Counted from the stretch's first letter, positions 18,495 to 27,770 are shown. The stretch: DNA of 64,000 nucleotides from Bacteroidales bacterium (GCA_016936355.1 JAFGYB010000058.1:21039-85038), one strand, 5' to 3'. Numbers and translations: made by a program. The notes: generated from the letters alone by a model not told the origin.

Positions 18495-18502
18495 CAAAAG
18501 TA
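18495..18502 (-). promoter_or_regulatory. -7 box TACTTTTG for the helicase gene
   Basis: The minus strand TACTTTTG lies 45 bp upstream of the helicase ATG. The -33 element is weak or absent. Confidence 0.5.
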
Positions 18503-18611
18503 ACATATTATAGTTCATCCGTTATTGTATTGGTTCCGTGCGGCTTGTTTTTTGTTCAAATTCTTTCCGGCTCGAGGATGTTTACTACCGGTTCATCAAA
18601 CCAATTATCTG

Positions 18612-18619
18612 TATTTTTG
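18612..18619 (+). promoter_or_regulatory. -7 box TATTTTTG for manA
   Basis: TATTTTTG lies 18 bp upstream of the manA ATG at 18638. The -33 region has no clear TTTG. Confidence 0.45.
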
Positions 18620-18637
18620 CGGTAAAGAACTAAAATA

Positions 18638-19633
18638 ATGAATGCGATTTATCCTTTAAAATTCACACCGATCTTCAAAGACAAGCTTTGGGGCGGTCAA
18701 AAAATAAAAACTGTATTGGGAATGGATTTTGGAGCGTTGCCCAACTGTGGCGAAGTATGGGTGATTTCAGGTTACCGTGATAACGTTTCTGTTGTTGAAA
18801 ATGGCTTTCTGGAAGGCAACGATCTGAACGATCTGATCAGCGTTTACATGGGTGATCTGGTGGGCGATTCCGTTTATGAAGCCTTCGGTGATGAATTTCC
18901 CTTGTTGATTAAATTCATAGATGCCAAGGACTGGCTTTCGATCCAGGTGCATCCTGATGATGCACTGGCCGCCGAACGCAATACAGGAAGAGGGAAAACA
19001 GAGATGTGGTATATTCTTCAGGCAGACGATGATGCCCAGCTTATTTCAGGATTTAAAAAAGAAATTACCCCGGAAACGTATCAGCATTTGCTGGAAGAAA
19101 AAAAACTGCCCGAGGTGTTGAATTACGAAAAAGTAGAGGCCGGGGATGTGTTTTTTATGCCGGCCGGGCGTATTCATGCCACGGGTCCGGGTGTACTGTT
19201 GGCAGAAATTCAACAATCGTCGGATACTACTTACCGCATTTATGACTGGGACCGTATTGATGCCGCCGGAATGACCCGCAAACTGCACATTGAAGAGGCC
19301 ATGGATGCCATAAATTTTGAAGTGGCCCCTCACTATAAAACCCGTTATTCAGCCAGGAAAAACCGTACAGCTACCCTGGTTCAATGCCCGCAGTTTACGA
19401 CCAATTTGCTGGAGTTCGACGAACAGATCATGAAGGATTTTGAAGAACTGGATTCCTTTGTGATTTATATGGGGATAGACGGCAACAGTAAATTGTCGTG
19501 GGATGACGGCAGTCTTGAGATTAAAGCCGGTGAAGCAGTGTTGGTTCCCAACATCATCGAAAGCATTACTTTGCAACCGGAAGGGTCAGCCAAGTTGCTG
19601 GAAGTGTACCTTACGGAACAACCAAATTTATAG
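18638..19633 (+). CDS. manA: Mannose-6-phosphate isomerase, class I (cupin)
   Basis: ManA interconverts mannose-6-phosphate and fructose-6-phosphate using zinc. The 331-residue length fits the short, Bacillus-like type I enzymes. The N-terminus YPLKFTPIFKDKLWGGQKI is diagnostic. The metal-site region is WLSIQVHPDDALAAE (about 97-111) with the glutamate in GKTEMWYILQ, and a later cupin histidine is in FFMPAGRIHATGPGVLLAEIQ (two adjacent blocks). Its TAG stop shares its last base with the GTG start of the next gene, so the two genes are translationally linked. Confidence 0.94.
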   Translation: MNAIYPLKFTPIFKDKLWGGQKIKTVLGMDFGALPNCGEVWVISGYRDNVSVVENGFLEGNDLNDLISVYMGDLVGDSVYEAFGDEFPLLIKFIDAKDWLSIQVHPDDALAAERNTGRGKTEMWYILQADDDAQLISGFKKEITPETYQHLLEEKKLPEVLNYEKVEAGDVFFMPAGRIHATGPGVLLAEIQQSSDTTYRIYDWDRIDAAGMTRKLHIEEAMDAINFEVAPHYKTRYSARKNRTATLVQCPQFTTNLLEFDEQIMKDFEELDSFVIYMGIDGNSKLSWDDGSLEIKAGEAVLVPNIIESITLQPEGSAKLLEVYLTEQPNL

Positions 19634-20157
19634 TGGTGAAACTTTTTGGGACAGAAAGAAAGGAATCGGTGCAAACCCGGTTACAACGACTGTATTTCAA
19701 TTTTTTCCCGGCTTACCGGAGCACGGGAGCCCGCATTAAATTTATCTCTTCAGATTACAGGGAAATTCACGTGGCCCTGCGGTTGTTCTGGCGCACCCGC
19801 AATTATGTGGGAACTGTGTTCGGGGGTAGTATTTTCGGTGCTTTGGACCCGTTGTACATGATCCAGCTGATCAAATTACTGGGCGATGAATATGTGGTGT
19901 GGGACAGCCAAGCCAAAGTAGACTTCAAGCGACCGGTTTCGCAAACCGTGTTTGCCCGTTTCCTGATTGAAGATGAATTGCTGCATGAGATCAGGGAAAC
20001 CGTGTCCAGGGAAAAGAAAATGCAGTTGTGGTTTCCGGCCCGGTTTGAAGACAAAGACGGGAAAGTGTATGCTACAGTGGATAAGTTGTTGTATATAGCT
20101 GACAAAGAGTATTACAGACAAATGCGTAACGAAAGAAAAAAACCTGGCCAGGTATAA
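19633..20157 (+). CDS. DUF4442 hotdog-fold (thioesterase-like) protein
   Basis: The 174-residue protein has the hotdog-like pattern of DUF4442 / YiiD-C-type proteins: YFNFFPAYRSTGARIKFIS, RNYVGTVFGGSIFGALDPLYMI (central helix with the GGS-x-F motif) and SQAKVDFKRPVSQTVFARF. Relatives are putative acyl-CoA thioesterases or substrate-binding hotdogs; the substrate is unknown. Two consecutive GTG codons (19633 and 19636) can serve as start, and the first overlaps the manA stop by one base. Its stop ends exactly where the convergent FG-GAP gene's stop begins. Confidence 0.8.
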   Translation: MVKLFGTERKESVQTRLQRLYFNFFPAYRSTGARIKFISSDYREIHVALRLFWRTRNYVGTVFGGSIFGALDPLYMIQLIKLLGDEYVVWDSQAKVDFKRPVSQTVFARFLIEDELLHEIRETVSREKKMQLWFPARFEDKDGKVYATVDKLLYIADKEYYRQMRNERKKPGQV

Positions 20158-21663
20158 CTACCAATTGATGTAGTGAATTTTAAATCCTGATTCAATATAG
20201 GATTCGATCATTTGTTTTCGGGAAAGTTCGGCCTGCTGTTTTGTTTCAAAGCCATTGGAAGTCCGGTGACCGGCATCGGTTTTCCCCCAGTTGGGGATGA
20301 TTTTTATCAGCAGGTTATCAAATTTATAGTTCAATTCGTATTTATTGATTTGCCGGTGTACATTACTGATGTACATGTGGTATTTGGGATGCCCGCTCCC
20401 GTCGGGATCGCAGAAACAGGAGGCTACCACGTAATAATACAGGGGACCGGTTTTATAAGTGGGCAAAGGAGTGTTGACAAAAATACTGTTTTCTTCCACC
20501 GGGCTTTTGGGCGGATTTATATTGTTGCGATAAATGGCTGTATGAAAATCATAACAAACATCAATACCTGTTAACAGTAGATCCTGGTCGCCGTCGTGGT
20601 CGAAATCGCCCCACAAGGCCTTGCCATTGGTTACACCGGGAAGTCCGGCCATAACCGGTTTAAAACTAAAGGCCAGTTTGTTTTCGTACACGAGAGTATA
20701 GGGGCGCTCCATCGATTCGCCGGTAATCACCAGATCCATGTCCCCATCGTGGTCGAAATCAGCGGCATCCACGTTGCCGTTTTTCAACGGTCGAATAGGA
20801 ACCGAAACTTCGCGAAAGACCCAACCCGTCTGGTTAGAATACATACGACACTGGGGAACACCCTCTGCATCGGCACCCGTAATAAAAATATCCACATCGC
20901 CGTCGCCATCGAAATCGGCACAGGCTACATCTCCGTTCTGCAGAGGATCAAAATTGCGGACAAAAGAAAACGACTTTCCCTCGTTGTTTTTATACAAAGC
21001 AGTAATGGCACGATGCCCGTCGTTGCCCATAATCACCACATCGGGATAGCCATCACTGTTGAAATCACCCCATCGGGCGCACCCATTCACCACACCGGGA
21101 ATACGGGTTAATATCCGATGGAAAACGCCTTTATCATTTCGGTAAATATAAGTGGCTAACTGATTGCTGGCATCCTTTCCGGTGGCCAGAATGTCCATAT
21201 CTCCATCCTTATCGAAATCGGCCCAGGCAACGGAACCGCCCGAAAGACCTATGAAATGAGAATTGGTCACTGCAGTAAACCGTCCATTTCCATCATTCCG
21301 GTATAATTTCATTACCGGAACACCCTGCTGATTCAATCCGGTCATTACCACATCGGGCTTTCCATCCCCGTTATAATCAGCCACAGCTGCATCGCCATGA
21401 TACAAAGCCGGAAAAGGAGAATAGACGCGTACAAAATTACGGGATCCGTTGTTTTTTTCCAGTTGAGAGTAAAGGAGGTGATGTGTATCGTTGTACCGTT
21501 CGCCGGCAGCGTAAGCAAAGGATGTTCCGCCTGAAGCAATAATCCATGTGGCTACCGGATCCATAACACCGGAGAACTGTGTGGGAAGCTTGGTGAAGAC
21601 CTGACCCTTTGTGAATCCAAAAGTCATGAGGAAAACGAGCAACAACAGGTACTTTTTATCCAT
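20158..21663 (-). CDS. Secreted FG-GAP/VCBS-repeat protein
   Basis: The 501-residue protein has a signal peptide (about residues 1-20, ending TKGQ). About seven FG-GAP/VCBS-type repeats follow between residues 80 and 385, each with a calcium-binding-like DxDxDGxxD core, such as ADYNGDGKPDVVMTG, ADFDKDGDMDILATG, GDFNSDGYPDVVIMG and GDFDHDGDQDLLLTG. This predicts a beta-propeller. The C-terminal ~110 residues are different, with YYYVVASCFCDPDG and a final ETKQQAELSRKQMIESYIE region that vaguely recalls a SPOR-like fold (uncertain). It is probably a periplasmic or surface binding protein of unknown role. Confidence 0.8.
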   Translation of the reverse strand: MDKKYLLLLVFLMTFGFTKGQVFTKLPTQFSGVMDPVATWIIASGGTSFAYAAGERYNDTHHLLYSQLEKNNGSRNFVRVYSPFPALYHGDAAVADYNGDGKPDVVMTGLNQQGVPVMKLYRNDGNGRFTAVTNSHFIGLSGGSVAWADFDKDGDMDILATGKDASNQLATYIYRNDKGVFHRILTRIPGVVNGCARWGDFNSDGYPDVVIMGNDGHRAITALYKNNEGKSFSFVRNFDPLQNGDVACADFDGDGDVDIFITGADAEGVPQCRMYSNQTGWVFREVSVPIRPLKNGNVDAADFDHDGDMDLVITGESMERPYTLVYENKLAFSFKPVMAGLPGVTNGKALWGDFDHDGDQDLLLTGIDVCYDFHTAIYRNNINPPKSPVEENSIFVNTPLPTYKTGPLYYYVVASCFCDPDGSGHPKYHMYISNVHRQINKYELNYKFDNLLIKIIPNWGKTDAGHRTSNGFETKQQAELSRKQMIESYIESGFKIHYINW

Positions 21664-21740
21664 ACGGAACCAGTTAAGTTCAAAAGTTAAAAATAGAAAT
21701 TATTTTTGACATCCCATTCCTCCATAGTTCCCAGTTGTAT

Positions 21741-22250
21741 TTATATTTGGGGTCTTTCTATTTTATACAAGAGGCCCGGATGTCGCTCAAAATCAAATTC
21801 TCCATGAAAGGTCATCCCTATTTTTTCCAACACACGGATGGAAGCCGTATTTTCTTTCATTGCCCGTCCTATAATTTCGTCCACCTCCGGCTGATCCAAT
21901 CCCCATTCAACACAAGCCCGTGCTGATTCAGTAGCATAACCCTGATTCCAGTATTTTCTAAACAAACGAAAGCCCACATCCACTTCGCCCAGGGCGGGCG
22001 TGTATTTCAAACCACACCAGCCCAGGAATGCCCCATCTTCTTTCCGGATCACGGCCCATCTTCCAAAACCATATTTTTTGTACTGATCGTAATTTTTCAG
22101 AAATTGTCTGGCTTCTTCTGCGTTTTCAAACGGCTTATCCCCGGTATATTTTACAACTTCGGGATCGAGATTCAACAGGTAAAAGGATTCCGCATCCTCC
22201 GGATTCATTTCCCGTAAATAAAGTCTTTCCGTTTCGAGAACCATAGACAT
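21741..22250 (-). CDS. GNAT family N-acetyltransferase (RimJ/RimL-like)
   Basis: The 169-residue protein matches the Acetyltransf_3 (RimJ/RimL) pattern: LETERLYLREMNPEDAESFY at the N-terminus, FGRWAVIRKEDGAFLGWCGL, the acetyl-CoA-binding region VDVGFRLFRKYWNQGYATES, and the C-terminal NTASIRVLEKIGMTF. It transfers an acetyl group to an amine; the acceptor is unknown. It stands alone between a surface-protein gene and a flavodoxin gene. A near-consensus TACTTTTA box lies just upstream of its ATG. Confidence 0.88.
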   Translation of the reverse strand: MSMVLETERLYLREMNPEDAESFYLLNLDPEVVKYTGDKPFENAEEARQFLKNYDQYKKYGFGRWAVIRKEDGAFLGWCGLKYTPALGEVDVGFRLFRKYWNQGYATESARACVEWGLDQPEVDEIIGRAMKENTASIRVLEKIGMTFHGEFDFERHPGLLYKIERPQI

Positions 22251-22304
22251 CGAATTTTAAAGCAATAAAAGTATAAACTTTCCTGACCTGAAAGGAAATA
22301 AAAA

Positions 22305-22329
22305 AGGCTGTCCGAAAAACGAACAGCCT
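22305..22329 (-). terminator. Intrinsic terminator of the flavodoxin gene
   Basis: Read on the minus strand, AGGCTGT pairs with ACAGCCT (22323-22329 with 22305-22311) and is followed by a run of T (complement of the A run 22301-22305), just downstream of the flavodoxin stop. Confidence 0.75.
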
Positions 22330-22351
22330 CAGCTATGAAATGTGTTTTCTT

Positions 22352-22876
22352 TTACAATTCAATTTCTTTTTGAATCTGTGCCAGCCAGCGGGTCACCCGG
22401 TCTTCCGTTAATTCAGGTTCGGTATCTTCGTCCAGTGCCAGGCCGTAAAATTCGTCTTTCTGAGCGCCTTCGGAATTGGTAAAGCGATAGCCGGTTACAG
22501 GCCAGCGACCGATGATACGGGCATTGGTCTTGGCAATCTCATCGTGGAAGATCCCCAGGGCATCCACAAAGTTATCGGGATACAACAATTGATTTCCCAA
22601 ACCAAAAGCGGCAAAGGTCATCTCACTCAGGTCCCGGTTTTCAATCGTTCTGAAGAACCGGTTCCACATGTTGTCGTTGGTGGCATCTTCCCATTTGTCG
22701 GCTCCTACAGTTGATCCCCCCAGCAGAGCCAGCTTGTACTGCAAAAGCTGATCCATATCAAAACTCTCCAGGTCGAAAATATCGGCTACTTCCGAACCCA
22801 GTTTAGCATAAACGACATTAGCGGCTTTTTCCGCATTTCCTCCTTTTGCCCAGTACAATATGACAACCTTTTTCAT
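22352..22876 (-). CDS. Flavodoxin
   Basis: This 174-residue flavodoxin-like protein is a low-potential electron carrier binding FMN. It has the beta-1/P-loop segment VVILYWAKGGNAEKAANVV (about 3-21; the usual T/S-x-TGNT is replaced by AKGGNAE, a variant), the LLGGSTVGADKWEDATND block (about 53-70) and FGLGNQLLYPDNFVDALG (about 90-107), which form the second and third FMN loops. The length is that of a long-chain flavodoxin. It is monocistronic with a terminator right after it. A housekeeping electron-transfer role is likely. Confidence 0.87.
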   Translation of the reverse strand: MKKVVILYWAKGGNAEKAANVVYAKLGSEVADIFDLESFDMDQLLQYKLALLGGSTVGADKWEDATNDNMWNRFFRTIENRDLSEMTFAAFGLGNQLLYPDNFVDALGIFHDEIAKTNARIIGRWPVTGYRFTNSEGAQKDEFYGLALDEDTEPELTEDRVTRWLAQIQKEIEL

Positions 22877-23051
22877 TGTTTTATTTTTTAAAGTTCTGTA
22901 GAGTCATTCGGAAATTTCCTGTGAAAAAGGAACAGTTTTTACCAAACGACTCCGATTGAGTTATATGGCTGTAAAATTATAACTAATTCTTGAACTGTTG
23001 TTCCGGATAAGATTTTTTAGAATGAGTAAAAATTGATGGTTGAAACCCGGT

Positions 23052-24200
23052 CTATACCACATACCGGACGATTTTTTGCGAGAGGTGGGCCAGTACTTCA
23101 TAATTCAACTGATCACTGATGTCGCTGAAGGCAGTAACCTTGATTTCCAGTTCCCCCTGTTTCCCGATAATCACCACTTCATCGCCTACCTGAACATTTT
23201 CTACATGCGTAATATCGGCCACAATCATATTCATATTCACCAGCCCGATTACCCGGCATCGCTGTCCATGAATCAGCACTCTTCCTCTGTTGCTCAGCGA
23301 CCGGCTGAAACCACTGGAATAACCCACCGGTATTAATGCCGTTAAAGTATCAGTCTGTGCCTGAAAAGTAATGCCGTAGCCGATGAATTCTCCCGTCTTT
23401 ACTTCCTTTACGGACATTACTTTACTGTGCCAGCTCATGATTCGTTCCAGCGGATCTGATTTGTCCGGTTTTGCGTTGATGTAATGAATAAACGTTTCCA
23501 TGCTGGGCCAAAACCCGTATTGCATGATGCCGATCCGTACCAGATCCATACGGGTTTTCGGATACACAAAAGCCGCTGCCGAGTTGGCTACATGCCTGTA
23601 TTTTGGGTGGATGTTGTTTTCCTTTAACTGCTCCAGCATTTTATGGTACTGTTTCAATTGCTTCTGTATCCTGAGGTGATTTGAAATGCTTTCCGCACCT
23701 GCCAAATGAGTACAAAATCCCATGACCTCAAAATAGTTTCGGTTATTGTTGATGAGCTCTATGGCCTGTTTCAGGTTTTGCCTGTTGAGACCTGTTCGGT
23801 TCATCCCCGTTTCCGCTTCCAGATGAATCCTTGCTTTAAGATGCAGCGTCCGGGCAGTTTTTAAAGCCAGGCGCAACCGTTCCAGATTAAAGACAAAAAA
23901 TTCAAACCCTTTTTCAAGTACTTCTTTCATCCGGTCGTTCGGAATCCAACCCATGATCATGACACTGCACTCTTCTGACATGCTTTTGCAAACTCGTTCT
24001 GCTTCGGTATAGTCGAACACGGCAAAATGATTAATCCCGTATTTTTCAAAAAGAGGAACCACTTGTTCAATGCCGTGCCCGTAAGCATTGGCTTTCACGA
24101 CGGACGATATTTTTACTCCGGGCCCCAGTTTCTTTTTTAAAAATTCAATGTTGTTTTCAACAGCTTTTTCGCTGAGTGTAATCTCAGAACTTCTGTTCAT
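23052..24200 (-). CDS. alr: Alanine racemase
   Basis: Alr interconverts L- and D-alanine for peptidoglycan, using pyridoxal phosphate bound to the lysine in SSVVKANAYGHGIEQV (about 32-47). ETGMNRTGL and the catalytic-tyrosine region GEFIGYGITFQAQT (about 268-281) are present. In the C-terminal barrel, GYSSGFSRSLSNRGRVLIHG is family-like. The usual RVCMDQ motif reads LVNMNM, a divergence near a substrate-binding loop that I note without assigning an effect. The gene overlaps the upstream amidohydrolase by 4 bp, so translation is coupled. Confidence 0.92.
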   Translation of the reverse strand: MNRSSEITLSEKAVENNIEFLKKKLGPGVKISSVVKANAYGHGIEQVVPLFEKYGINHFAVFDYTEAERVCKSMSEECSVMIMGWIPNDRMKEVLEKGFEFFVFNLERLRLALKTARTLHLKARIHLEAETGMNRTGLNRQNLKQAIELINNNRNYFEVMGFCTHLAGAESISNHLRIQKQLKQYHKMLEQLKENNIHPKYRHVANSAAAFVYPKTRMDLVRIGIMQYGFWPSMETFIHYINAKPDKSDPLERIMSWHSKVMSVKEVKTGEFIGYGITFQAQTDTLTALIPVGYSSGFSRSLSNRGRVLIHGQRCRVIGLVNMNMIVADITHVENVQVGDEVVIIGKQGELEIKVTAFSDISDQLNYEVLAHLSQKIVRYVV

Positions 24201-25333
24201 GATTTCAGGTTTAAATTTTCATAGATTGAATAAAACATCTGAATGCCTGTATCGATGATGTCATCCGGAAAGTCATAATCGGGATTGTGCAACGCCGGTT
24301 GATCAGTCCCCGATCCGATTCCGAAGTATGCCCCCATGTATTGTTCCGTGAAGTAGGAAAAGTCTTCCGACCAACGGAAAGGAGTTTCCAAATATTCGTA
24401 TTCCAGTTTATTTTCTATTGCCGCCTTTTCAACCAGGACAACACATTTGTTGTTGTTTTCAAGTGCAGGAAATATTTCGGAAAAAGAGCGGGTATGGGAA
24501 AGTCCTTCGTCCTGTGCAATCTTGCTGATGATTGACTCCACTTTCTTTGTAAGCAGTTTCATGTCTTCATTCTCAAAGGCGCGCAATGTGAGCATCACTT
24601 CAGCATTTCCGGGTGTGGTACCAAACGAAATCTCTCCCATTCGGATGTGAATGATGGTAAGCAGTGTCAGGTCCTGAAAAAGAGCTTTATTTTGAATCAG
24701 CTGATCCAGTTCGTTGATGGTCCGGGCTATTGCCTTGGCAGGACTGATGCCTTTTTCGGGTTCTGCAGCATGAGCTGTTTTCCCGGTAAAGGTTACGGTC
24801 ATTCCTTTAGATGCAGCTGAAAAAACCCCTTTTCTCAACAGGATTTTGTTTTTCTTTTCTCCCGGAATGTTGTGCAGAGCAAACACATAATCAGGATTGA
24901 TCTTTTTGAATTCGGGATCGTTCACCACATCACGGGCCCCTTGCTCTACTTCCTCAGCCGGTTGAAAAAGAAAAACCACGTTCCCTTTCACGGGACGGTT
25001 CGCTGCAGCCTTTTGAGCCAGTCCCAGCACGATGGCCATGTGTCCGTCGTGCCCACAGGAATGCGCCACCCCCTTATTTTGTGATTCATACTCCAATTGG
25101 GTGGTTTCCAAAATTGGCAAGGCATCCAGTTCGGAACGAAACAGGACCGTGGGGCCATGGTCTTTTCCTTTGAAAATAAAGGCTTTCCCATGCGAAGCCA
25201 GCGATATTGTTTCGTCGGGATGAAAGGACTTCATCAATTCTTCAATCCGTTCTGAAGTAAGCACTTCACGGTTTGAAATCTCAGGATTTTGATGTATTTG
25301 GTGGCGTATGTTCAGGATGTTTTTTTCCGGCAT
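24197..25333 (-). CDS. M20-family amidohydrolase (N-acyl amino acid / IAA-amino acid hydrolase type)
   Basis: The 378-residue M20D peptidase/amidohydrolase has the metal-ligand motifs VLFRSELDALPI (about 70-81), GVAHSCGHDGHMAIVLGLA (about 98-116) and FQPAEEVEQGARDV (about 133-146), a lid domain (about 180-290), and a C-terminal metal-ligand region SEDFSYFTEQYMGAYFGIGSG. The family cleaves N-acyl groups from amino acids or related amides. The 4-bp overlap with alr suggests a joint role in amino-acid or cell-wall precursor recycling; that is an inference. Confidence 0.9.
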   Translation of the reverse strand: MPEKNILNIRHQIHQNPEISNREVLTSERIEELMKSFHPDETISLASHGKAFIFKGKDHGPTVLFRSELDALPILETTQLEYESQNKGVAHSCGHDGHMAIVLGLAQKAAANRPVKGNVVFLFQPAEEVEQGARDVVNDPEFKKINPDYVFALHNIPGEKKNKILLRKGVFSAASKGMTVTFTGKTAHAAEPEKGISPAKAIARTINELDQLIQNKALFQDLTLLTIIHIRMGEISFGTTPGNAEVMLTLRAFENEDMKLLTKKVESIISKIAQDEGLSHTRSFSEIFPALENNNKCVVLVEKAAIENKLEYEYLETPFRWSEDFSYFTEQYMGAYFGIGSGTDQPALHNPDYDFPDDIIDTGIQMFYSIYENLNLKS

Positions 25334-25470
25334 AATTCTTTAGATGTAAGATCTGCCAAATTAATCATAGCCAGCCCCAAATCCAAAATTAATTTACTAA
25401 AAGACGTGAAAAATTAGGAGTTTGATGAAAAACACGAAGGAAAAATGTAAGACTTCGTTATCGGCAATTT

Positions 25471-25611
25471 TCATCTAAAGGAGGCTTTGATAAATTTTTC
25501 GACCAGTTCCCCCAATTAAAGCTTGTGGGTGGCCACCAAACCCGAAACCTGGTATCTGATGAGTTGTTTCAACAACGCCTGGGAACTTTTCCTACTGCAA
25601 ATTTTAGGATT
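25471..25611 (-). pseudogene. Decayed fragment of a MutS-family gene
   Basis: In the otherwise gene-free gap 25334-25703, the minus-strand frame from 25611 to 25471 reads SQALLKQLIRYQVSGLVATH, then KL, a TAA stop (25516-25518), and LGELVEKF. This aligns without gaps to the intact MutS homologue 2.3 kb away (SRALLKQLIHRQASGLMATH, DLSLGELAEVF), with 22 of 31 positions identical by eye. The stop replaces a serine. No continuous frame for the rest of a MutS gene exists, so this is a relic. The remaining bases of the gap are AT-rich with no gene that I can support. Confidence 0.8.
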
Positions 25612-25673
25612 GCGCTTATTATTTTATTCCGGATAAAATTCAACAAACAAGTAACAATTAATGAATGATTTCT

Positions 25674-25681
25674 TAGCTTTG
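25674..25681 (+). promoter_or_regulatory. -7 box TAGCTTTG for the LTA-synthase-like gene
   Basis: TAGCTTTG fits TAnnTTTG and lies 22 bp before the ATG at 25704. A -33 box is not clear. Confidence 0.45.
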
Positions 25682-25703
25682 AAGGTAAAATACTATCATT
25701 AAG

Positions 25704-27659
25704 ATGGATAATCTTGCCCATAAATCGAATCGATTTCAAACCTATAACATCAATTATCAGATTATTCTTCTTTATAGGTTTTTATTGCTGATGGCTTTAT
25801 TCACTATTTCGAGGCTTGGTTTTTATTATTTCAATACCGGGCACTACCCGGATATGACTTTCGAAAGGTTGATGAGGATAATGCAGGGAGGGTTTAAATT
25901 TGATGTTACAGGGATTTTATATGTAAATGTATTATACATACTTCTTTATCATCTGCCATTTCCTTTCAGAAATACTAAAAGTTATAGCCGTTTTTTAAAA
26001 TGGTGGTTTTTTATATCGAATGGGATCGCATTAGCAGCCAATGTGGGTGATTTCTTTTACTTTGATTTTATTTTAAAGCGTTCTACGGCAGATGTTTTTA
26101 TGTTTGCTAAAGAAGGAAATATAGTAACCCTTTTTATTCACTTTATTGTAGACTACTGGCAGGGACTTGTTTTCTGGTTATTACAAATGGCTGTTCTTAT
26201 TTGGGGCTATGATAAGGTGAAGCTTCTGACAGAAGTTAAGCCGAAAAAATTATCTTTTTATCTTTCCGCTGTATTCTGGCTATTAATCAGTGTTTATTTT
26301 TCCGTTATTGGGATTCGCGGAGGTTTTACAGGAACTACCCGACCCATTACGTTGGGTAATGCCGGGGCATATACTCAAAAACCGCTTGAAATGGCCATCG
26401 TTTTAAATACTCCTTTTAGCATTATTCGCACACTGAATAAAAAGCCTTTAAAAGAGGAACATTATTTCCCGGATGAGGAACTGAAACAAATTTACTCACC
26501 CATTCACCCAGCTCATACTTCAGGGGCATTTAAACCACTCAATGTGGTAGTGCTCATCATGGAAAGCTTTGCTAAAGAGTACGTGGGCGCTTACAACAGG
26601 AATTTGGATCATGGTGAATACCGGGGGTATACACCCTTTTTAGATTCATTGATTGGCAAAAGCAAGTGTTTTCAATATTCATTTGCCAATGGCCGGAAAT
26701 CAATTGATGCATTGCCATCTATTACATCCAGTATTCCCTCAATGGTCAATCCGTATGTGACTTCTGTGTATGCATCAAATAAAATTAACAGTCTGGCCCT
26801 TACTTTGAAAAAGAAGGGGTACGAAACTGCATTTTTTCATGGGGCTCCAAATGGATCAATGGGCTTTGATGCTTTTATGAAAGTAGCCGGTTATGATCAG
26901 TATTACGGAATGACGGAATACGGAAACGATGATGATTTTGACGGTTCATGGGGGATTTGGGACGAAGAATTTATGCAATACATGGCGGATGAATTCGGAA
27001 AATTAAAACAGCCGTTTCTTGCCACTTTCTTTTCAGTATCTTCTCATCATCCTTTCAAGGTACCCCAAAAATACGAAGGAGCATTTCGGAAAGGAACACT
27101 TGAATTCCATATTCCCATTCAATATTCTGATTTGGCTCTTAGAAAGTTTTTTGCAAAAGCGTCAAAAGAACCCTGGTTTATAAATACCCTCTTTGTATTA
27201 ACGGCTGATCATTCAAATCATGCGTGGCATCCTGAATATAAAACTTCTATTGGTGATTTTTCAATTCCAATTTTGTTTTATCAACCGGCAGATACTTTGT
27301 TAAGAGGTGTGGACTCAACCAGTGTTGCACAGCAAATAGACATTATGCCCACAATCCTGGATTACTTAAATTATGATAAAGAATATTTTGCTTTTGGTGT
27401 AGATTTGCTGGATAGCTCTGCAACAAAGTTCGCAGTCAATTATAACAACAGTACGTATCAATTGATTCAGGGAAAGTATCTGCTGCAGTTTCTTAATGGC
27501 AAAACCATTGCTGTTTATAATTATGTCAATGATCCGTTACTCAAGACAAACCTGATTGGTAAAGTTCATGATATTCAGGCAAAAACGGAAAAAATGATGA
27601 AGGCGTTTATTCAGCAGTATAACAACAGGATGATTCATAATCAACTGGTCGTAAATTGA
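25704..27659 (+). CDS. LTA synthase family membrane sulfatase (phosphoglycerol/phosphoethanolamine transferase-like)
   Basis: The 651-residue protein has five predicted membrane helices in residues 20-210 and then an extracytoplasmic alkaline-phosphatase/sulfatase domain (about 265-620). Likely metal/active-site residues are Glu287 in VVLIMESFAK, a nucleophile Ser333 in NGRKSIDALPSI, the histidines of SVSSHHPF and the TADHSNH motif near the end. In Gram-negative bacteria such enzymes decorate glycans or lipids with phosphoglycerol or similar groups; the substrate is unknown. The gene is visibly AT-richer than its neighbours and is flanked by a MutS relic and an intact MutS homologue, which hints at acquisition by transfer. 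Confidence 0.88.
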   Translation: MDNLAHKSNRFQTYNINYQIILLYRFLLLMALFTISRLGFYYFNTGHYPDMTFERLMRIMQGGFKFDVTGILYVNVLYILLYHLPFPFRNTKSYSRFLKWWFFISNGIALAANVGDFFYFDFILKRSTADVFMFAKEGNIVTLFIHFIVDYWQGLVFWLLQMAVLIWGYDKVKLLTEVKPKKLSFYLSAVFWLLISVYFSVIGIRGGFTGTTRPITLGNAGAYTQKPLEMAIVLNTPFSIIRTLNKKPLKEEHYFPDEELKQIYSPIHPAHTSGAFKPLNVVVLIMESFAKEYVGAYNRNLDHGEYRGYTPFLDSLIGKSKCFQYSFANGRKSIDALPSITSSIPSMVNPYVTSVYASNKINSLALTLKKKGYETAFFHGAPNGSMGFDAFMKVAGYDQYYGMTEYGNDDDFDGSWGIWDEEFMQYMADEFGKLKQPFLATFFSVSSHHPFKVPQKYEGAFRKGTLEFHIPIQYSDLALRKFFAKASKEPWFINTLFVLTADHSNHAWHPEYKTSIGDFSIPILFYQPADTLLRGVDSTSVAQQIDIMPTILDYLNYDKEYFAFGVDLLDSSATKFAVNYNNSTYQLIQGKYLLQFLNGKTIAVYNYVNDPLLKTNLIGKVHDIQAKTEKMMKAFIQQYNNRMIHNQLVVN

Positions 27660-27666
27660 GAATGAG

Positions 27667-27692
27667 TTCCTGATGCACTTACCCATCAGGAA
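27667..27692. terminator. Candidate hairpin between convergent genes, no U-tract
   Basis: A perfect 9-bp stem pairs TTCCTGATG (27667-27675) with CATCAGGAA (27684-27692), just past the LTA-synthase-like stop and before the convergent MutS stop. No T-run follows, so it may be a weak or factor-assisted terminator. Confidence 0.35.
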
Positions 27693-27770
27693 TGTTAAAT
27701 GAAACTTTACCTAAAAGACCTGAAAATTCTCTGTCAGGCAAGGATTTTCTTGTTAGGGCAGGAAATATTA

